A stretch of DNA of 38,251 bases from Bacteroidaceae bacterium (lineage in GTDB: Bacteria; Bacteroidota; Bacteroidia; Bacteroidales; Bacteroidaceae). The stretch lies in NCBI GenBank assembly GCA_017479555.1, contig JAFVCB010000014.1:1-38251 (forward strand), in the 5' to 3' direction. The stretch's first letter is position 1. Each line of letters begins with the position of its first letter. The notes under the pieces are model-generated. The model made no database searches, was not told the origin of the DNA, and saw only the letters and a list, made by a program, of their open reading frames with translations. The translations under genes were made by a program, and so were the position numbers. Of this stretch, positions 27,927 through 34,658 are shown in pieces.

Positions 27927-29438
27927 ATGAAAAAACACATTTTTGGCCTATTGGCCTTCCTTCTCCTCACTTGTAGCTTGGGGCTCTCTAAGTCCTATGC
28001 CCAGCAAGGTCCCAGCACTTACGCCGACGGCGACTCCCTTGCACGCTTGGTGAAGATGCACTATGTCTATTCGTTCGAAGAGGCACTGCGCCTTTCGCGC
28101 GAGACGAAAAAGCCCATTTTCTTCAATGCTTTTGCAGACTGGGCACGTCCTTGTCACGCCATGAACGGACGCGTATTTAGCGATGCTGATTTCTGCAAAT
28201 GGATGGACAAGAACTTTATTTGCTTCTTCGCTGACGTGTCGAAGCGCGACAATATGTATTTAGCCGAGCGTTACGACATACATTCCTTTGCTCACTATCT
28301 GATATTGGATGCCAACGGCGAAGTGATTCACCGCGTGGCCAACTCCTATCCCTTGCCTTTGTTCCAGGAGAAAGTGGCTGCATCGCTGAGTGCCTCGACC
28401 TCGCTACATGGCACACAGGCTGCCTATGCCAAAGGCAACCGCAGCAAAGCCCTCATGTTGGCCTACGTCACTGCGCTCAATGATGCGGGTGAGGACAGCC
28501 TCTACAAGGCTATCCTGCCTCAATACGATGCCTTGCTCTCCACCAAGGACTACCTCAAAAAAGAGAACTGGTTCATTGTGAAGCGCAAGGCCAACGAAGG
28601 CACGCAGAGCGAGATGTTTCGCTTCGTAGTTGCCAACCGTGACAAGTTCGAGAAGGTCGTAGGTGCAGAGGAGGTGAACACCCTTCTTTCGCAAAACTAT
28701 GGCAATGAGATTTACCAGAGCATGACGAGTGGCAAGCCCTATGATGCTTCTGCTATGCTCAACACGTATGTAGCCATGCAGGAGGCGGGCATACCGTCTA
28801 CCGAAACGTGTTATACGCTCTACGACATTGCCAAAGCCTATGGCACCAAGGACTATCACGCGCTCCTCACCGCTCTTCCTCAGCTCAAAGACATACAGAT
28901 GCGTACCATCGTAGAACTCTCGCTGAAGTACGAAGACCTCACACCCGCCGACCAAGCTGAGGTGTTGGCCTACTATCGCGAACGCGAGCAAGCCTATCGC
29001 GCCGTACGCAGCAGCTATGCACGTGGCTACCAAGAGATAGCCAACAGTCTCGACCCTGAGATTGTGCGTCAGCAACAAGGAGCAGCCGCTGGCGGCATTG
29101 TCTTTGCTACGGGTTCTCTCAGCGATGCGCTTGCTCAGGCCAAGCGTGAGAACAAGCTGGTCTTTGTGGACTGCTTCACCACTTGGTGCGGCCCTTGCAA
29201 GATGTTGGCCAAGCAGACTTTCCCCAATCAGGCTGTAGGCGAATTCATGAATCCTCGTTTCGTATCGCTGCAAATTGATATGGAGCGCGGCGAAGGTATC
29301 GAACTGGCCAAGAAATGGGGCATTGAAGCCTATCCCACAATGGTTGTGCTCGATGCCGATGGCAATGTTAAGGGACGCATCGTAGGTTTCTACAGACCCG
29401 AACAATTCCTTGGAGAAGTACAGAAAGTGCTACAATGA
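27927..29438 (+). CDS. exported protein with two thioredoxin folds, the first degenerate
   Basis: A 503-residue protein with a signal peptide (cleavage near SYA-Q, residue 25). Fold 1 (about 45-150) starts SFEEALRLSRETKKPIFF and has W72-A-R-P-C76 where the redox motif W-C-x-x-C is expected, so one Cys is lost. A helical linker of about 240 residues follows (about 150-385). Fold 2 (about 390-503) has an intact W420-C-G-P-C424. Such proteins act in the periplasm on disulphides of exported proteins. Its stop overlaps the start of the next gene (ATGA), so the two are translationally coupled. Confidence 0.85.
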   Translation: MKKHIFGLLAFLLLTCSLGLSKSYAQQGPSTYADGDSLARLVKMHYVYSFEEALRLSRETKKPIFFNAFADWARPCHAMNGRVFSDADFCKWMDKNFICFFADVSKRDNMYLAERYDIHSFAHYLILDANGEVIHRVANSYPLPLFQEKVAASLSASTSLHGTQAAYAKGNRSKALMLAYVTALNDAGEDSLYKAILPQYDALLSTKDYLKKENWFIVKRKANEGTQSEMFRFVVANRDKFEKVVGAEEVNTLLSQNYGNEIYQSMTSGKPYDASAMLNTYVAMQEAGIPSTETCYTLYDIAKAYGTKDYHALLTALPQLKDIQMRTIVELSLKYEDLTPADQAEVLAYYREREQAYRAVRSSYARGYQEIANSLDPEIVRQQQGAAAGGIVFATGSLSDALAQAKRENKLVFVDCFTTWCGPCKMLAKQTFPNQAVGEFMNPRFVSLQIDMERGEGIELAKKWGIEAYPTMVVLDADGNVKGRIVGFYRPEQFLGEVQKVLQ

Positions 29439-30592
29439 AAAGCCAACTCCTCTCTCTCTTTCAACGGGCGACGATGACGCTGTGCTTCGTCGCCTGCTCT
29501 GTATGGTCGGCGCACGCTTTCTACATGGCTGTGCCCTACACCATAGAGCGGCAGAAGATGATGGTGCGTGCCAAGGTGGGCAGTCAGGTGGGCAACTTCG
29601 TACTTGACACCGGCGCACCTTGCACGCTCACCAACGCTTTCGCCAAGCGAGCTGGCATCACAGGCGGTCAACTCATGTCGTTCAGCGATTCGAATGGCTT
29701 GCCTATCCGTATGCGCGTCACCTCGCTTAACAATCTGGTGTTAGGTGGTATCAACTTCATGGAACTGCAAGCCGTAGTGCTCGAACCTGGCAACATCATG
29801 GAACAGATGGGAGCTGATGGCATCATCGGCTACAACCTCTTGCGCCAAGGCATCGTGAAATTCGACAGTCGCCAGCACCTATTCATTCTCACCGACCAGC
29901 GCGACAGTCTGAACTTGGACTACAACTATTGCAGCGAGCTATTGCCCAACTCCTATGTACCATTGATTCCCATTCGACTGGGTACGCAGGTTGACACCGT
30001 GATGTTCGACAGCGGTGCCGAGAGTCTCTACGAAATGAGTACTACCTCGTATCGCCGTATGCAGAGCGACACCACTTCCATCCGCGTGTTAGGCCACGGA
30101 TTTGGTACACTCTCAGCAGGCGCGGGTGGCATTGAGGCTCAGTCTGAGAAATGGCGGTTGCTCGCTCCTACGATGTACGTTGGCGCAGCTCCCTTTGCGC
30201 GTGTGACGACTATCACCACCGATGCCGATGACTCGCGCATTGGTTTTCCACTGCTCTACTACGGGGATGTGGTGATAGACTACGAAGATGGTTTCTTCTA
30301 CTTCATGCCGCACGATGCCTCACATACACCCGATGTCTACGAACCTGATTGGAACGTCGTGCCTGTCTTCAACGGCCAGCACATCGTAGCGGGCATCGTG
30401 TGGAACGCAGACGCTGCAGGCATACAGAGTGGCGACCGCATCGTGGCTTTCGGCAACCAACGCATCGACCAGACCGATATGCGCACCGCCACCATGCAGG
30501 GCGGCTTCAATCTATCCCCCGAGGGAACAACCATCACCTATTTCAACGCACGCACACAGCGCGAGGAGCAGGTTCGCATCCGTATGGAATAG
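29435..30592 (+). CDS. exported two-lobed aspartic peptidase-like protein with PDZ domain
   Basis: A 385-residue protein with a signal peptide (about 1-28, WSAHA-FY). Lobe 1 has NFVLDTGAPCTLTN with D58-T-G60 and the ADGIIGYNLL block; lobe 2 has TVMFDSGAESLYEMS with D192-S-G194 and SRIGFPLLYYGDVVIDY. Two D-T/S-G lobes in one chain resemble a duplicated retropepsin, a pepsin-like arrangement. A C-terminal PDZ domain (about 310-385) reads VAGIVWNADAAGIQSGDRIV. This fits Bacteroidetes clan AA peptidase-like proteins. It overlaps the thioredoxin gene by 4 nt and is closed by a hairpin. Confidence 0.85.
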   Translation: MKSQLLSLFQRATMTLCFVACSVWSAHAFYMAVPYTIERQKMMVRAKVGSQVGNFVLDTGAPCTLTNAFAKRAGITGGQLMSFSDSNGLPIRMRVTSLNNLVLGGINFMELQAVVLEPGNIMEQMGADGIIGYNLLRQGIVKFDSRQHLFILTDQRDSLNLDYNYCSELLPNSYVPLIPIRLGTQVDTVMFDSGAESLYEMSTTSYRRMQSDTTSIRVLGHGFGTLSAGAGGIEAQSEKWRLLAPTMYVGAAPFARVTTITTDADDSRIGFPLLYYGDVVIDYEDGFFYFMPHDASHTPDVYEPDWNVVPVFNGQHIVAGIVWNADAAGIQSGDRIVAFGNQRIDQTDMRTATMQGGFNLSPEGTTITYFNARTQREEQVRIRME

Positions 30593-30631
30593 CGGCCACG
30601 CCCCACCTCAACGCTTCTGAATCCAGATAAT

Positions 30632-30668
30632 GAAAGCGCGCATAGTCACACAGGCTATGCGCGCTTTC
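30632..30668 (+). terminator. 14-bp perfect hairpin after the aspartic peptidase gene
   Basis: GAAAGCGCGCATAG pairs perfectly with CTATGCGCGCTTTC around a 9-nt loop. It lies 39 nt after the stop and no long T-run follows on plus; GAAA upstream gives a TTTC after it on minus. Confidence 0.65.
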
Positions 30669-30840
30669 GTTGTAAGGATGTGGAACACCACGCCGTGCGG
30701 TGCTACACGGTTCAGAAGAAATGGTGAATGGGGTGTTGAGGATACGAAAAAAGCCAGAAGAATTTCCTCTCCTGACCCCAATCATATATTTACGACTATG
30801 AAAACGTCTTAAATATGCGCAAAGGTTGCAATCCGCAAGC

Positions 30841-31095
30841 TTATCCGAGACTGTTCACGTGCTTGGCAAGGCTCGACTTGATGTTAGCAGCCTTGTTGCG
30901 GTGTATCGTGTTACGCTTAGCGAGTTTGTCGAGCATCTTCTGCACCTTGGGTAACAACTCGCGAGCCTCGGCAGGCTCAGTGGTGGCACGCAGGCGGCGT
31001 ACAGCATTGCGCATCGTCTTTGCATAATAACGATTGCGCAGACGACGAGCGGCCGACTGACGAATTCTCTTGATAGCGGATTTGTGATTTGCCAT
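30841..31095 (-). CDS. rpsT: 30S ribosomal protein S20
   Basis: An 84-residue basic protein, [23 protein letters not shown] at its start and helical throughout, typical of S20, which binds 16S rRNA early in 30S assembly. Length and the N-terminal [10 protein letters not shown] match the family. It lies 37 nt downstream of tRNA-Glu on the minus strand, and no promoter is seen between them, so both probably come from the promoter at 31256-31286. Confidence 0.97.
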   Translation of the reverse strand: MANHKSAIKRIRQSAARRLRNRYYAKTMRNAVRRLRATTEPAEARELLPKVQKMLDKLAKRNTIHRNKAANIKSSLAKHVNSLG

Positions 31096-31132
31096 ATTTG
31101 TGTTTCTTCTTTTTTTACGCGGTCAATAAATG

Positions 31133-31204
31133 TAGCCCGTAGGAGAGTCGAACTCCTCTTTAGAGAATGAAAATCTCTCGTCCTAGCCGATAGACGAACG
31201 GGCC
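31133..31204 (-). tRNA. tRNA-Glu (anticodon TTC)
   Basis: On the minus strand the acceptor arms GGCCCGT and ACGGGCT pair (first pair G-T). The anticodon stem AGAGA/TCTCT encloses the loop TTTTCAT with anticodon TTC, and the T arm AGGAG-TTCGACT-CTCCT is canonical. The discriminator base is A at 31133 and no CCA is encoded. It lies upstream of rpsT. Confidence 0.95.
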
Positions 31205-31255
31205 TTGCTTCACATCCAACGCACTTTTGTGTGCCTACGATGCCTTTAGCGAATG

Positions 31256-31286
31256 CAAAAGTAGGTATAGATTTCATTCCTGCAAA
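31256..31286 (-). promoter_or_regulatory. promoter of tRNA-Glu and rpsT
   Basis: On minus: TTTG (31286-31283), 19 nt, TACTTTTG (31263-31256). Both boxes and the spacing match the Bacteroidetes housekeeping consensus. The predicted start is about 45 nt before the tRNA. Confidence 0.75.
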
Positions 31287-31420
31287 ACTTTCAGCAAAAA
31301 AATATGGTTTCTACCCCACTTTTTCTCAACGAGACACGGTTTTTGACAGTTTGTGAGAGAAAAACGTGTGCTTTTTTCAGGAAACAAACCCAATCTGTGC
31401 GCGAGTTCATCGTAAAGTAG

Positions 31421-31428
31421 TACTTTTG
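31421..31428 (+). promoter_or_regulatory. candidate -7 box of trxA
   Basis: TACTTTTG matches TAnnTTTG; TGTG at 31396-31399 (21-nt spacing) is a poor -33 candidate. The predicted leader to the trxA ATG (31551) is about 115 nt and contains the palindrome at 31488-31506. Confidence 0.5.
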
Positions 31429-31487
31429 CCACACCGCTTGGCACGAACCGAAAGGCTTACGGTCGGCACGACTACCCGCAAAGCGAT

Positions 31488-31506
31488 TTGGCACACTATT
31501 TGCCAA
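31488..31506 (+). promoter_or_regulatory. TTGGCA-N7-TGCCAA palindrome, also a sigma-54-like -24/-12 site
   Basis: TTGGCA (31488-31493) and TGCCAA (31501-31506) are perfect inverted arms. The same bases read TTGGCAC then TTTGC, with the GG and GC pairs 10 nt apart, as in sigma-54 promoters. The ATG of trxA is 47 nt beyond the GC. Confidence 0.4.
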
Positions 31507-31550
31507 GAAGTCATATCGTAATTATTCATTCATCTAAACCCATAACAGTT

Positions 31551-31865
31551 ATGATTACCAACCCAAACTTAGACCTTTTCAACGCCGCTGTGAGCAGCGG
31601 GAAGCCTGTCGTAGTTGATTTCAACGCTACTTGGTGTGGCCCCTGCAAGATGATTGCCCCCATTTTCGAAGAGTTGGCAGAGCAGTACGCTGACCGTGCC
31701 GAATTCTTCTCAGTTGACGTTGACGAGTGCGAAGATCTGGCTATCAACTTCAAGGTGCGCAACATCCCCACCCTACTCTTCATCAAGAACGGCGAAGTCG
31801 TAAGCAAGCAGGTCGGTGCTGCCGCCAAGCCCGTACTGGTAGAAAAAATCGAGGGCATACTCTAA
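31551..31865 (+). CDS. trxA: thioredoxin
   Basis: A 104-residue classical cytoplasmic thioredoxin, the main dithiol reductant for ribonucleotide reductase and others. The start at MITNPNLDLF gives the usual length; upstream in-frame codons fall in the leader. The active site is W28-C29-G-P-C32-K. The buried Asp (VVVDF, D23) and cis-Pro (RNIPTLLF) are in place. There is no signal peptide, unlike the exported thioredoxin-fold protein at 27927-29438. The small acidic gene follows by 40 nt. Confidence 0.96.
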   Translation: MITNPNLDLFNAAVSSGKPVVVDFNATWCGPCKMIAPIFEELAEQYADRAEFFSVDVDECEDLAINFKVRNIPTLLFIKNGEVVSKQVGAAAKPVLVEKIEGIL

Positions 31866-31905
31866 GCACCTACGCCTCAAACCTTTTCCTAAGCCCGTCA
31901 AACCC

Positions 31906-32226
31906 ATGAACTTCGAAGACGAACTGTTGCAAGACGCACAAGAGGACGCATTCATCGTGAGCCACATCCAAACCAGCCTGCCCGCAGAGGTAGCTGCACG
32001 GTTTGAGGAGGAAGACCTGTACTACATCCTTGATGTCTGCAACGAATACTTCTCTGAGAGCGGCATCCTTGAGTCCGAAGCCGACGACGATGGATTCGTA
32101 GAAATCGACTTAACCGCTGCGGCGCAATACGTGGCCGACAAGGCGCGTCAGGAACGCGACAGCGCATACGCCATTGAGGATCTCGAACTCATCATAGAGG
32201 CTCAGCTCAACTACGGAGACCAATAA
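31906..32226 (+). CDS. small acidic protein of unknown function
   Basis: A 106-residue, strongly acidic, soluble protein (many Glu/Asp, few Lys) with helical character: DLYYILDVCNEYFSESGIL, then DDDGFVEIDLTAAAQYVA. There is no signal or membrane segment. It follows trxA by 40 nt and probably shares its transcript. I recall similar acidic proteins beside trxA in other Bacteroidetes but cannot name a function. Confidence 0.7.
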   Translation: MNFEDELLQDAQEDAFIVSHIQTSLPAEVAARFEEEDLYYILDVCNEYFSESGILESEADDDGFVEIDLTAAAQYVADKARQERDSAYAIEDLELIIEAQLNYGDQ

Positions 32227-32410
32227 GTCCATCGCGAACGGCGAGGCAAGATAATCGCGCAGCCACCTCATGCACCCTGCCGTGCATAGCGCGCCACGCA
32301 CCTCGCATCCCGTTCGCACCACACGCACGATAGACGAACATCAACCCCTTGAAAGCAACCACCACGTGGCCTTTCAGCGGTTAATGTTCGTCTATTTCGT
32401 GATTATAACC

Positions 32411-32418
32411 TATTTTTG
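32411..32418 (+). promoter_or_regulatory. candidate promoter of the FKBP-like lipoprotein gene
   Basis: TATTTTTG matches the -7 consensus; TTCG (32387-32390) lies 20 nt upstream as a weak -33 box. The ATG at 32444 is about 25 nt beyond. Confidence 0.5.
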
Positions 32419-32443
32419 CAGCCGTAACTACCCACCAAAGATT

Positions 32444-33124
32444 ATGAAGATAGCACACATACTCCCCTTGATAGCCCTTAGCCTCGTCGCTCTTGGCTTC
32501 ACTGCCTGCGACGACGAAGACGAAAGCTACGCCGAACTGCGAGATGCCGAGCGCAAACTCGTGAACAATTTCATCAACAACGGTGTCAACTACGTCAACA
32601 GCGAAGGCATCACCGTCTTCAACGTAGGTCCCATCAAGGTGATCAGTCAGGAAGAATTCGAGAAAGACACCATCACCGACGTGACGCAAAACGAGTATGT
32701 GGCCTTCACAAATACGGGACTCTACATGCAAATCGTGCGCCGTGGTACGGGCAAGGTACTTGCTGAGGGCGAAAGTGCCAACGTGCTTTGCCGCTACTTC
32801 GAGTACAACCTATCGGGCGACAGCATACAGAGTACCAATCGCACGTTGCTTACCACCACTACGCCCGACGTGATGAACGTCACCAACTCCTACGGCACCC
32901 TATCGGGTACATTCCAGAGCGGCATGATGCGCTCCTACTATGGCAGTAGCGTACCCAGTGCTTGGCTCACGCCCCTGCAATACATCAACCTGGGACGCCA
33001 AGATGCCAAGGAGAACGAAATCGCACTGGTTCGCATCATCGCCCCAAGCAGCGTGGGACACAACAATCAGTCTTCGTACGTTTACCCCTGCTTCTACGAA
33101 ATATCCTACCAGCGTGGCCGGTAA
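32444..33124 (+). CDS. DUF4827 lipoprotein with FKBP-like fold
   Basis: A 226-residue lipoprotein. The start at MKIAHILPLIALSLVALGFTAC gives a lipobox ending F-T-A-C with Cys22; 58 open codons upstream lie over the promoter. Residues about 90-226 follow the FKBP pattern: TGLYMQIVRRGTGKVLAEGESANVLCRYF, cut here as GLYMQIVRRGTGKVLAEG, then SAWLTPLQYINLG and VRIIAPSSVGH...YVYPCFYEISY. Aromatic residues usual in the prolyl-isomerase pocket are not clearly all present, so enzyme activity is open. It was named DUF4827 in Bacteroides. The HExxH gene follows by 35 nt. Confidence 0.75.
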   Translation: MKIAHILPLIALSLVALGFTACDDEDESYAELRDAERKLVNNFINNGVNYVNSEGITVFNVGPIKVISQEEFEKDTITDVTQNEYVAFTNTGLYMQIVRRGTGKVLAEGESANVLCRYFEYNLSGDSIQSTNRTLLTTTTPDVMNVTNSYGTLSGTFQSGMMRSYYGSSVPSAWLTPLQYINLGRQDAKENEIALVRIIAPSSVGHNNQSSYVYPCFYEISYQRGR

Positions 33125-33159
33125 GCCGCTGCTGAAGATACACTCCCCCACCTCCCCAC

Positions 33160-33561
33160 ATGTGGCTGGTTCGCACGCATATCATACCGCCTGCGCCCTA
33201 TACCGCGCTCACCTTAGGCCCTTGGCTGCTGATTAGGCGCGGCGTGCGACTCACTCCCTCCCTACTCCGCCACGAGCGCATCCATTTCAGGCAATGCTGC
33301 GAGCTACTCTTTCTGTTCTTCTACGCAGCCTATCTGTTGGAATGGCTTTTCAGGCTCGTCCAAGAAGCCTTTCGCGACTGCTGCCACAAAGGTAAGCCAC
33401 ACCACAAGGCTTGCCCCTCTCTCGCCACGCGAGCCTATCTGAACATCTCTTTTGAGCGCGAGGCCTACGCCCATCAGTCCGACCCGCACTATTTGCAGCA
33501 GCGCCGCCCCTACGCGTTCCTCCGCCACCTCACTGCCCACCGCCACGCGCCGCGTGCATAA
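33160..33561 (+). CDS. small membrane protein with HExxH motif, minigluzincin-like
   Basis: A 133-residue protein of a small family seen in Bacteroidetes. It has H38-E39-R40-I41-H42, a zinc-protease HExxH core, followed by one membrane segment (about 48-66, LLFLFFYAAYLLEWLFRL) and by ISFEREAYAHQSDPHYL (96-112), whose Glu99 or Glu101 could be the third zinc ligand. The N-terminal half is basic. It may be a membrane-bound metallopeptidase, or a zinc-binding protein only. It lies 35 nt after the FKBP-like gene and probably shares its transcript. Confidence 0.7.
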   Translation: MWLVRTHIIPPAPYTALTLGPWLLIRRGVRLTPSLLRHERIHFRQCCELLFLFFYAAYLLEWLFRLVQEAFRDCCHKGKPHHKACPSLATRAYLNISFEREAYAHQSDPHYLQQRRPYAFLRHLTAHRHAPRA

Positions 33562-33644
33562 TCCGCACCGTCCTTCATTGCTTGCGCCTCGTGGCGTATG
33601 CGCCGTACATCACCCGCACTTGCCCACAGGCTCACCTCGGTCGT

Positions 33645-33807
33645 GAGCCATACCTTTCCGCAGCAGAGCAATATTCTTTTGCAACGGAGCAATATTCCCT
33701 CACATCCCATCAATTCTATAAACTTAGGTTGAGTTTATAAGAATTTAGGCTTAACGTGCAAAAATTTAGGCTAAGTTCGTGAAAACTTAGCCTAAATTTA
33801 TAGAATT
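33645..33807. repeat. 21-bp-period tandem repeat array in two types
   Basis: Type A: GAGC(C/A)AT... starts at 33645, 33666 and 33687, exactly 21 nt apart; GAGCAATATTC is identical in the last two. Type B: the core (C/T)TTAGG ends at 33728, 33749 and 33770, again 21 nt apart, followed by a fourth unit with its core inverted (CTTAGCCTAA, 33786-33795). The ends AATTCTATAAACTTAGG (33712-33728) and CCTAAATTTATAGAATT (33791-33807) are inverted with one mismatch. Confidence 0.75.
33762..33799. terminator. 16-bp perfect hairpin within the repeat array
   Basis: AAATTTAGGCTAAGTT (33762-33777) pairs perfectly with 33784-33799 around the loop CGTGAA. It lies between convergent genes and has runs of T after it on plus (AAATTTA only), so it may be a weak bidirectional terminator or part of the repeat only. 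Confidence 0.4.
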
Positions 33808-34043
33808 ACGCGAATGTAGCACAATCTTTCGCGGCTATGGACAAATATGCTTCGGTGCGTCCTCGAAAATCGAACGGCAGCAAGGTATGTACACAAAGGA
33901 CGTAGCAACGCGCGCCTCCCGCTCGATGTTCGCGCCTATCGGAGGTCATAGCACTTGGCACGCTCACGACACGCGGCCTACACCATCAGCGTTGCAACAG
34001 GTGCGACGCGTCTAAGCCGTGAGACCTCTCACGCTGGCGGGCA

Positions 34044-34589
34044 TCAATAGGGCGTTTGGCTGATTTCAAACCCTTCGGGGTCGAAATCCTCGTCGTCGAA
34101 GTCTGTAGCGGAGAAGAGTTCGTCTTCGTCCTCAGAAATGGGCGTTACCTTCTGTATCACGGGGCTCACCGAGGCGAGTTCGGCGATATGGGCTGGGGCA
34201 TCGCCGCGCAGACGTTTGACCTGTGCGCGCTTGAGCGAAGTGCCGGTAATAATCTCGCGGACATTGAGGAAGAAGCTGCGCTCACTGAAGGGGTCGAAAA
34301 CAAACTCGAGCTTCTGCCCCTTGTCTTCAAGGAACTCGCTAAGCCTGGTGTCGCCCATCACAAAGAGGTCGGTGTCGGCGGTTGTCGTACCCATGTCCTC
34401 ACGGGTGATTTGCTCGCCACGTTCCCATTCGTCGTTGCAGAGATAGAAACTGGTCATCTGATCGTCGGGATAGCCACACGATTCTAATATCACTTTGCAG
34501 AGGTCTAAAAATGTGGCCTCGCTGTCTATCTCGAATTCGCGAAGGAAGCCATCGACTTCGTCGGAAACCATCTTGATCTTAAGAACCAT
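34044..34589 (-). CDS. plasmid pRiA4b ORF-3-like protein (PF07929 type)
   Basis: A 181-residue soluble, acidic protein. The FLREFEIDSEATFLDLCKVILE and SFYLCNDEWERGEQIT blocks and the KLEFVFDPFSERSFFLNV strand match the pRiA4b ORF-3/IS1096 passenger family, which has a ubiquitin-like beta-grasp look. The last 30 residues are Asp/Glu-rich (EDEDELFSATDFDDEDFD). In Bacteroidetes a gene of this kind often sits beside lpxA; here it follows lpxA by 69 nt and probably shares its transcript. No transposase is near. Function unknown. Confidence 0.8.
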   Translation of the reverse strand: MVLKIKMVSDEVDGFLREFEIDSEATFLDLCKVILESCGYPDDQMTSFYLCNDEWERGEQITREDMGTTTADTDLFVMGDTRLSEFLEDKGQKLEFVFDPFSERSFFLNVREIITGTSLKRAQVKRLRGDAPAHIAELASVSPVIQKVTPISEDEDELFSATDFDDEDFDPEGFEISQTPY

Positions 34590-34658
34590 AATCTTCGGAT
34601 TTGTTCTGTGAAAAAGGATTTGGTAAATAGCGTTAATCGGTGCGCACTGCGCTTGGGA

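Larger units (their letters stand above)
31205..31550. other. 346-nt divergent region between tRNA-Glu and trxA
   Basis: It holds the minus-strand promoter of tRNA-Glu/rpsT, a plus-strand -7 box (31421-31428) and a palindrome that also fits a sigma-54 site (31488-31506). No coding frame is convincing. Confidence 0.6.
33562..34043. other. 482-nt convergent gene-free region
   Basis: Between two convergent genes. It contains the 21-bp-period repeat array at 33645-33807 and a 16-bp hairpin in it. From 33808 to 34043 I see nothing of note. Confidence 0.6.

Noticed and set aside
28404..29405. 333-codon minus-strand frame inside the double-thioredoxin gene
   Set aside because: Shadow of a well-supported gene with signal peptide and W-C-G-P-C motif; the antisense product has no family features.
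33510..33713. 67-codon minus-strand frame with heptads such as GILLRCK and RILLCCG
   Set aside because: The heptads are just the 21-bp repeat read in frame; there is no start context, and the frame overlaps the end of the HExxH gene.
33645..33807. CRISPR array
   Set aside because: Units are contiguous at 21 nt with no unique spacers, diverge in sequence, and no cas gene is present.
34044..34589. pRiA4b ORF-3/IS1096-passenger-like gene as a sign of a mobile element
   Set aside because: No transposase, inverted ends or target duplications are visible, and this family is commonly chromosomal next to lpxA in Bacteroidetes.
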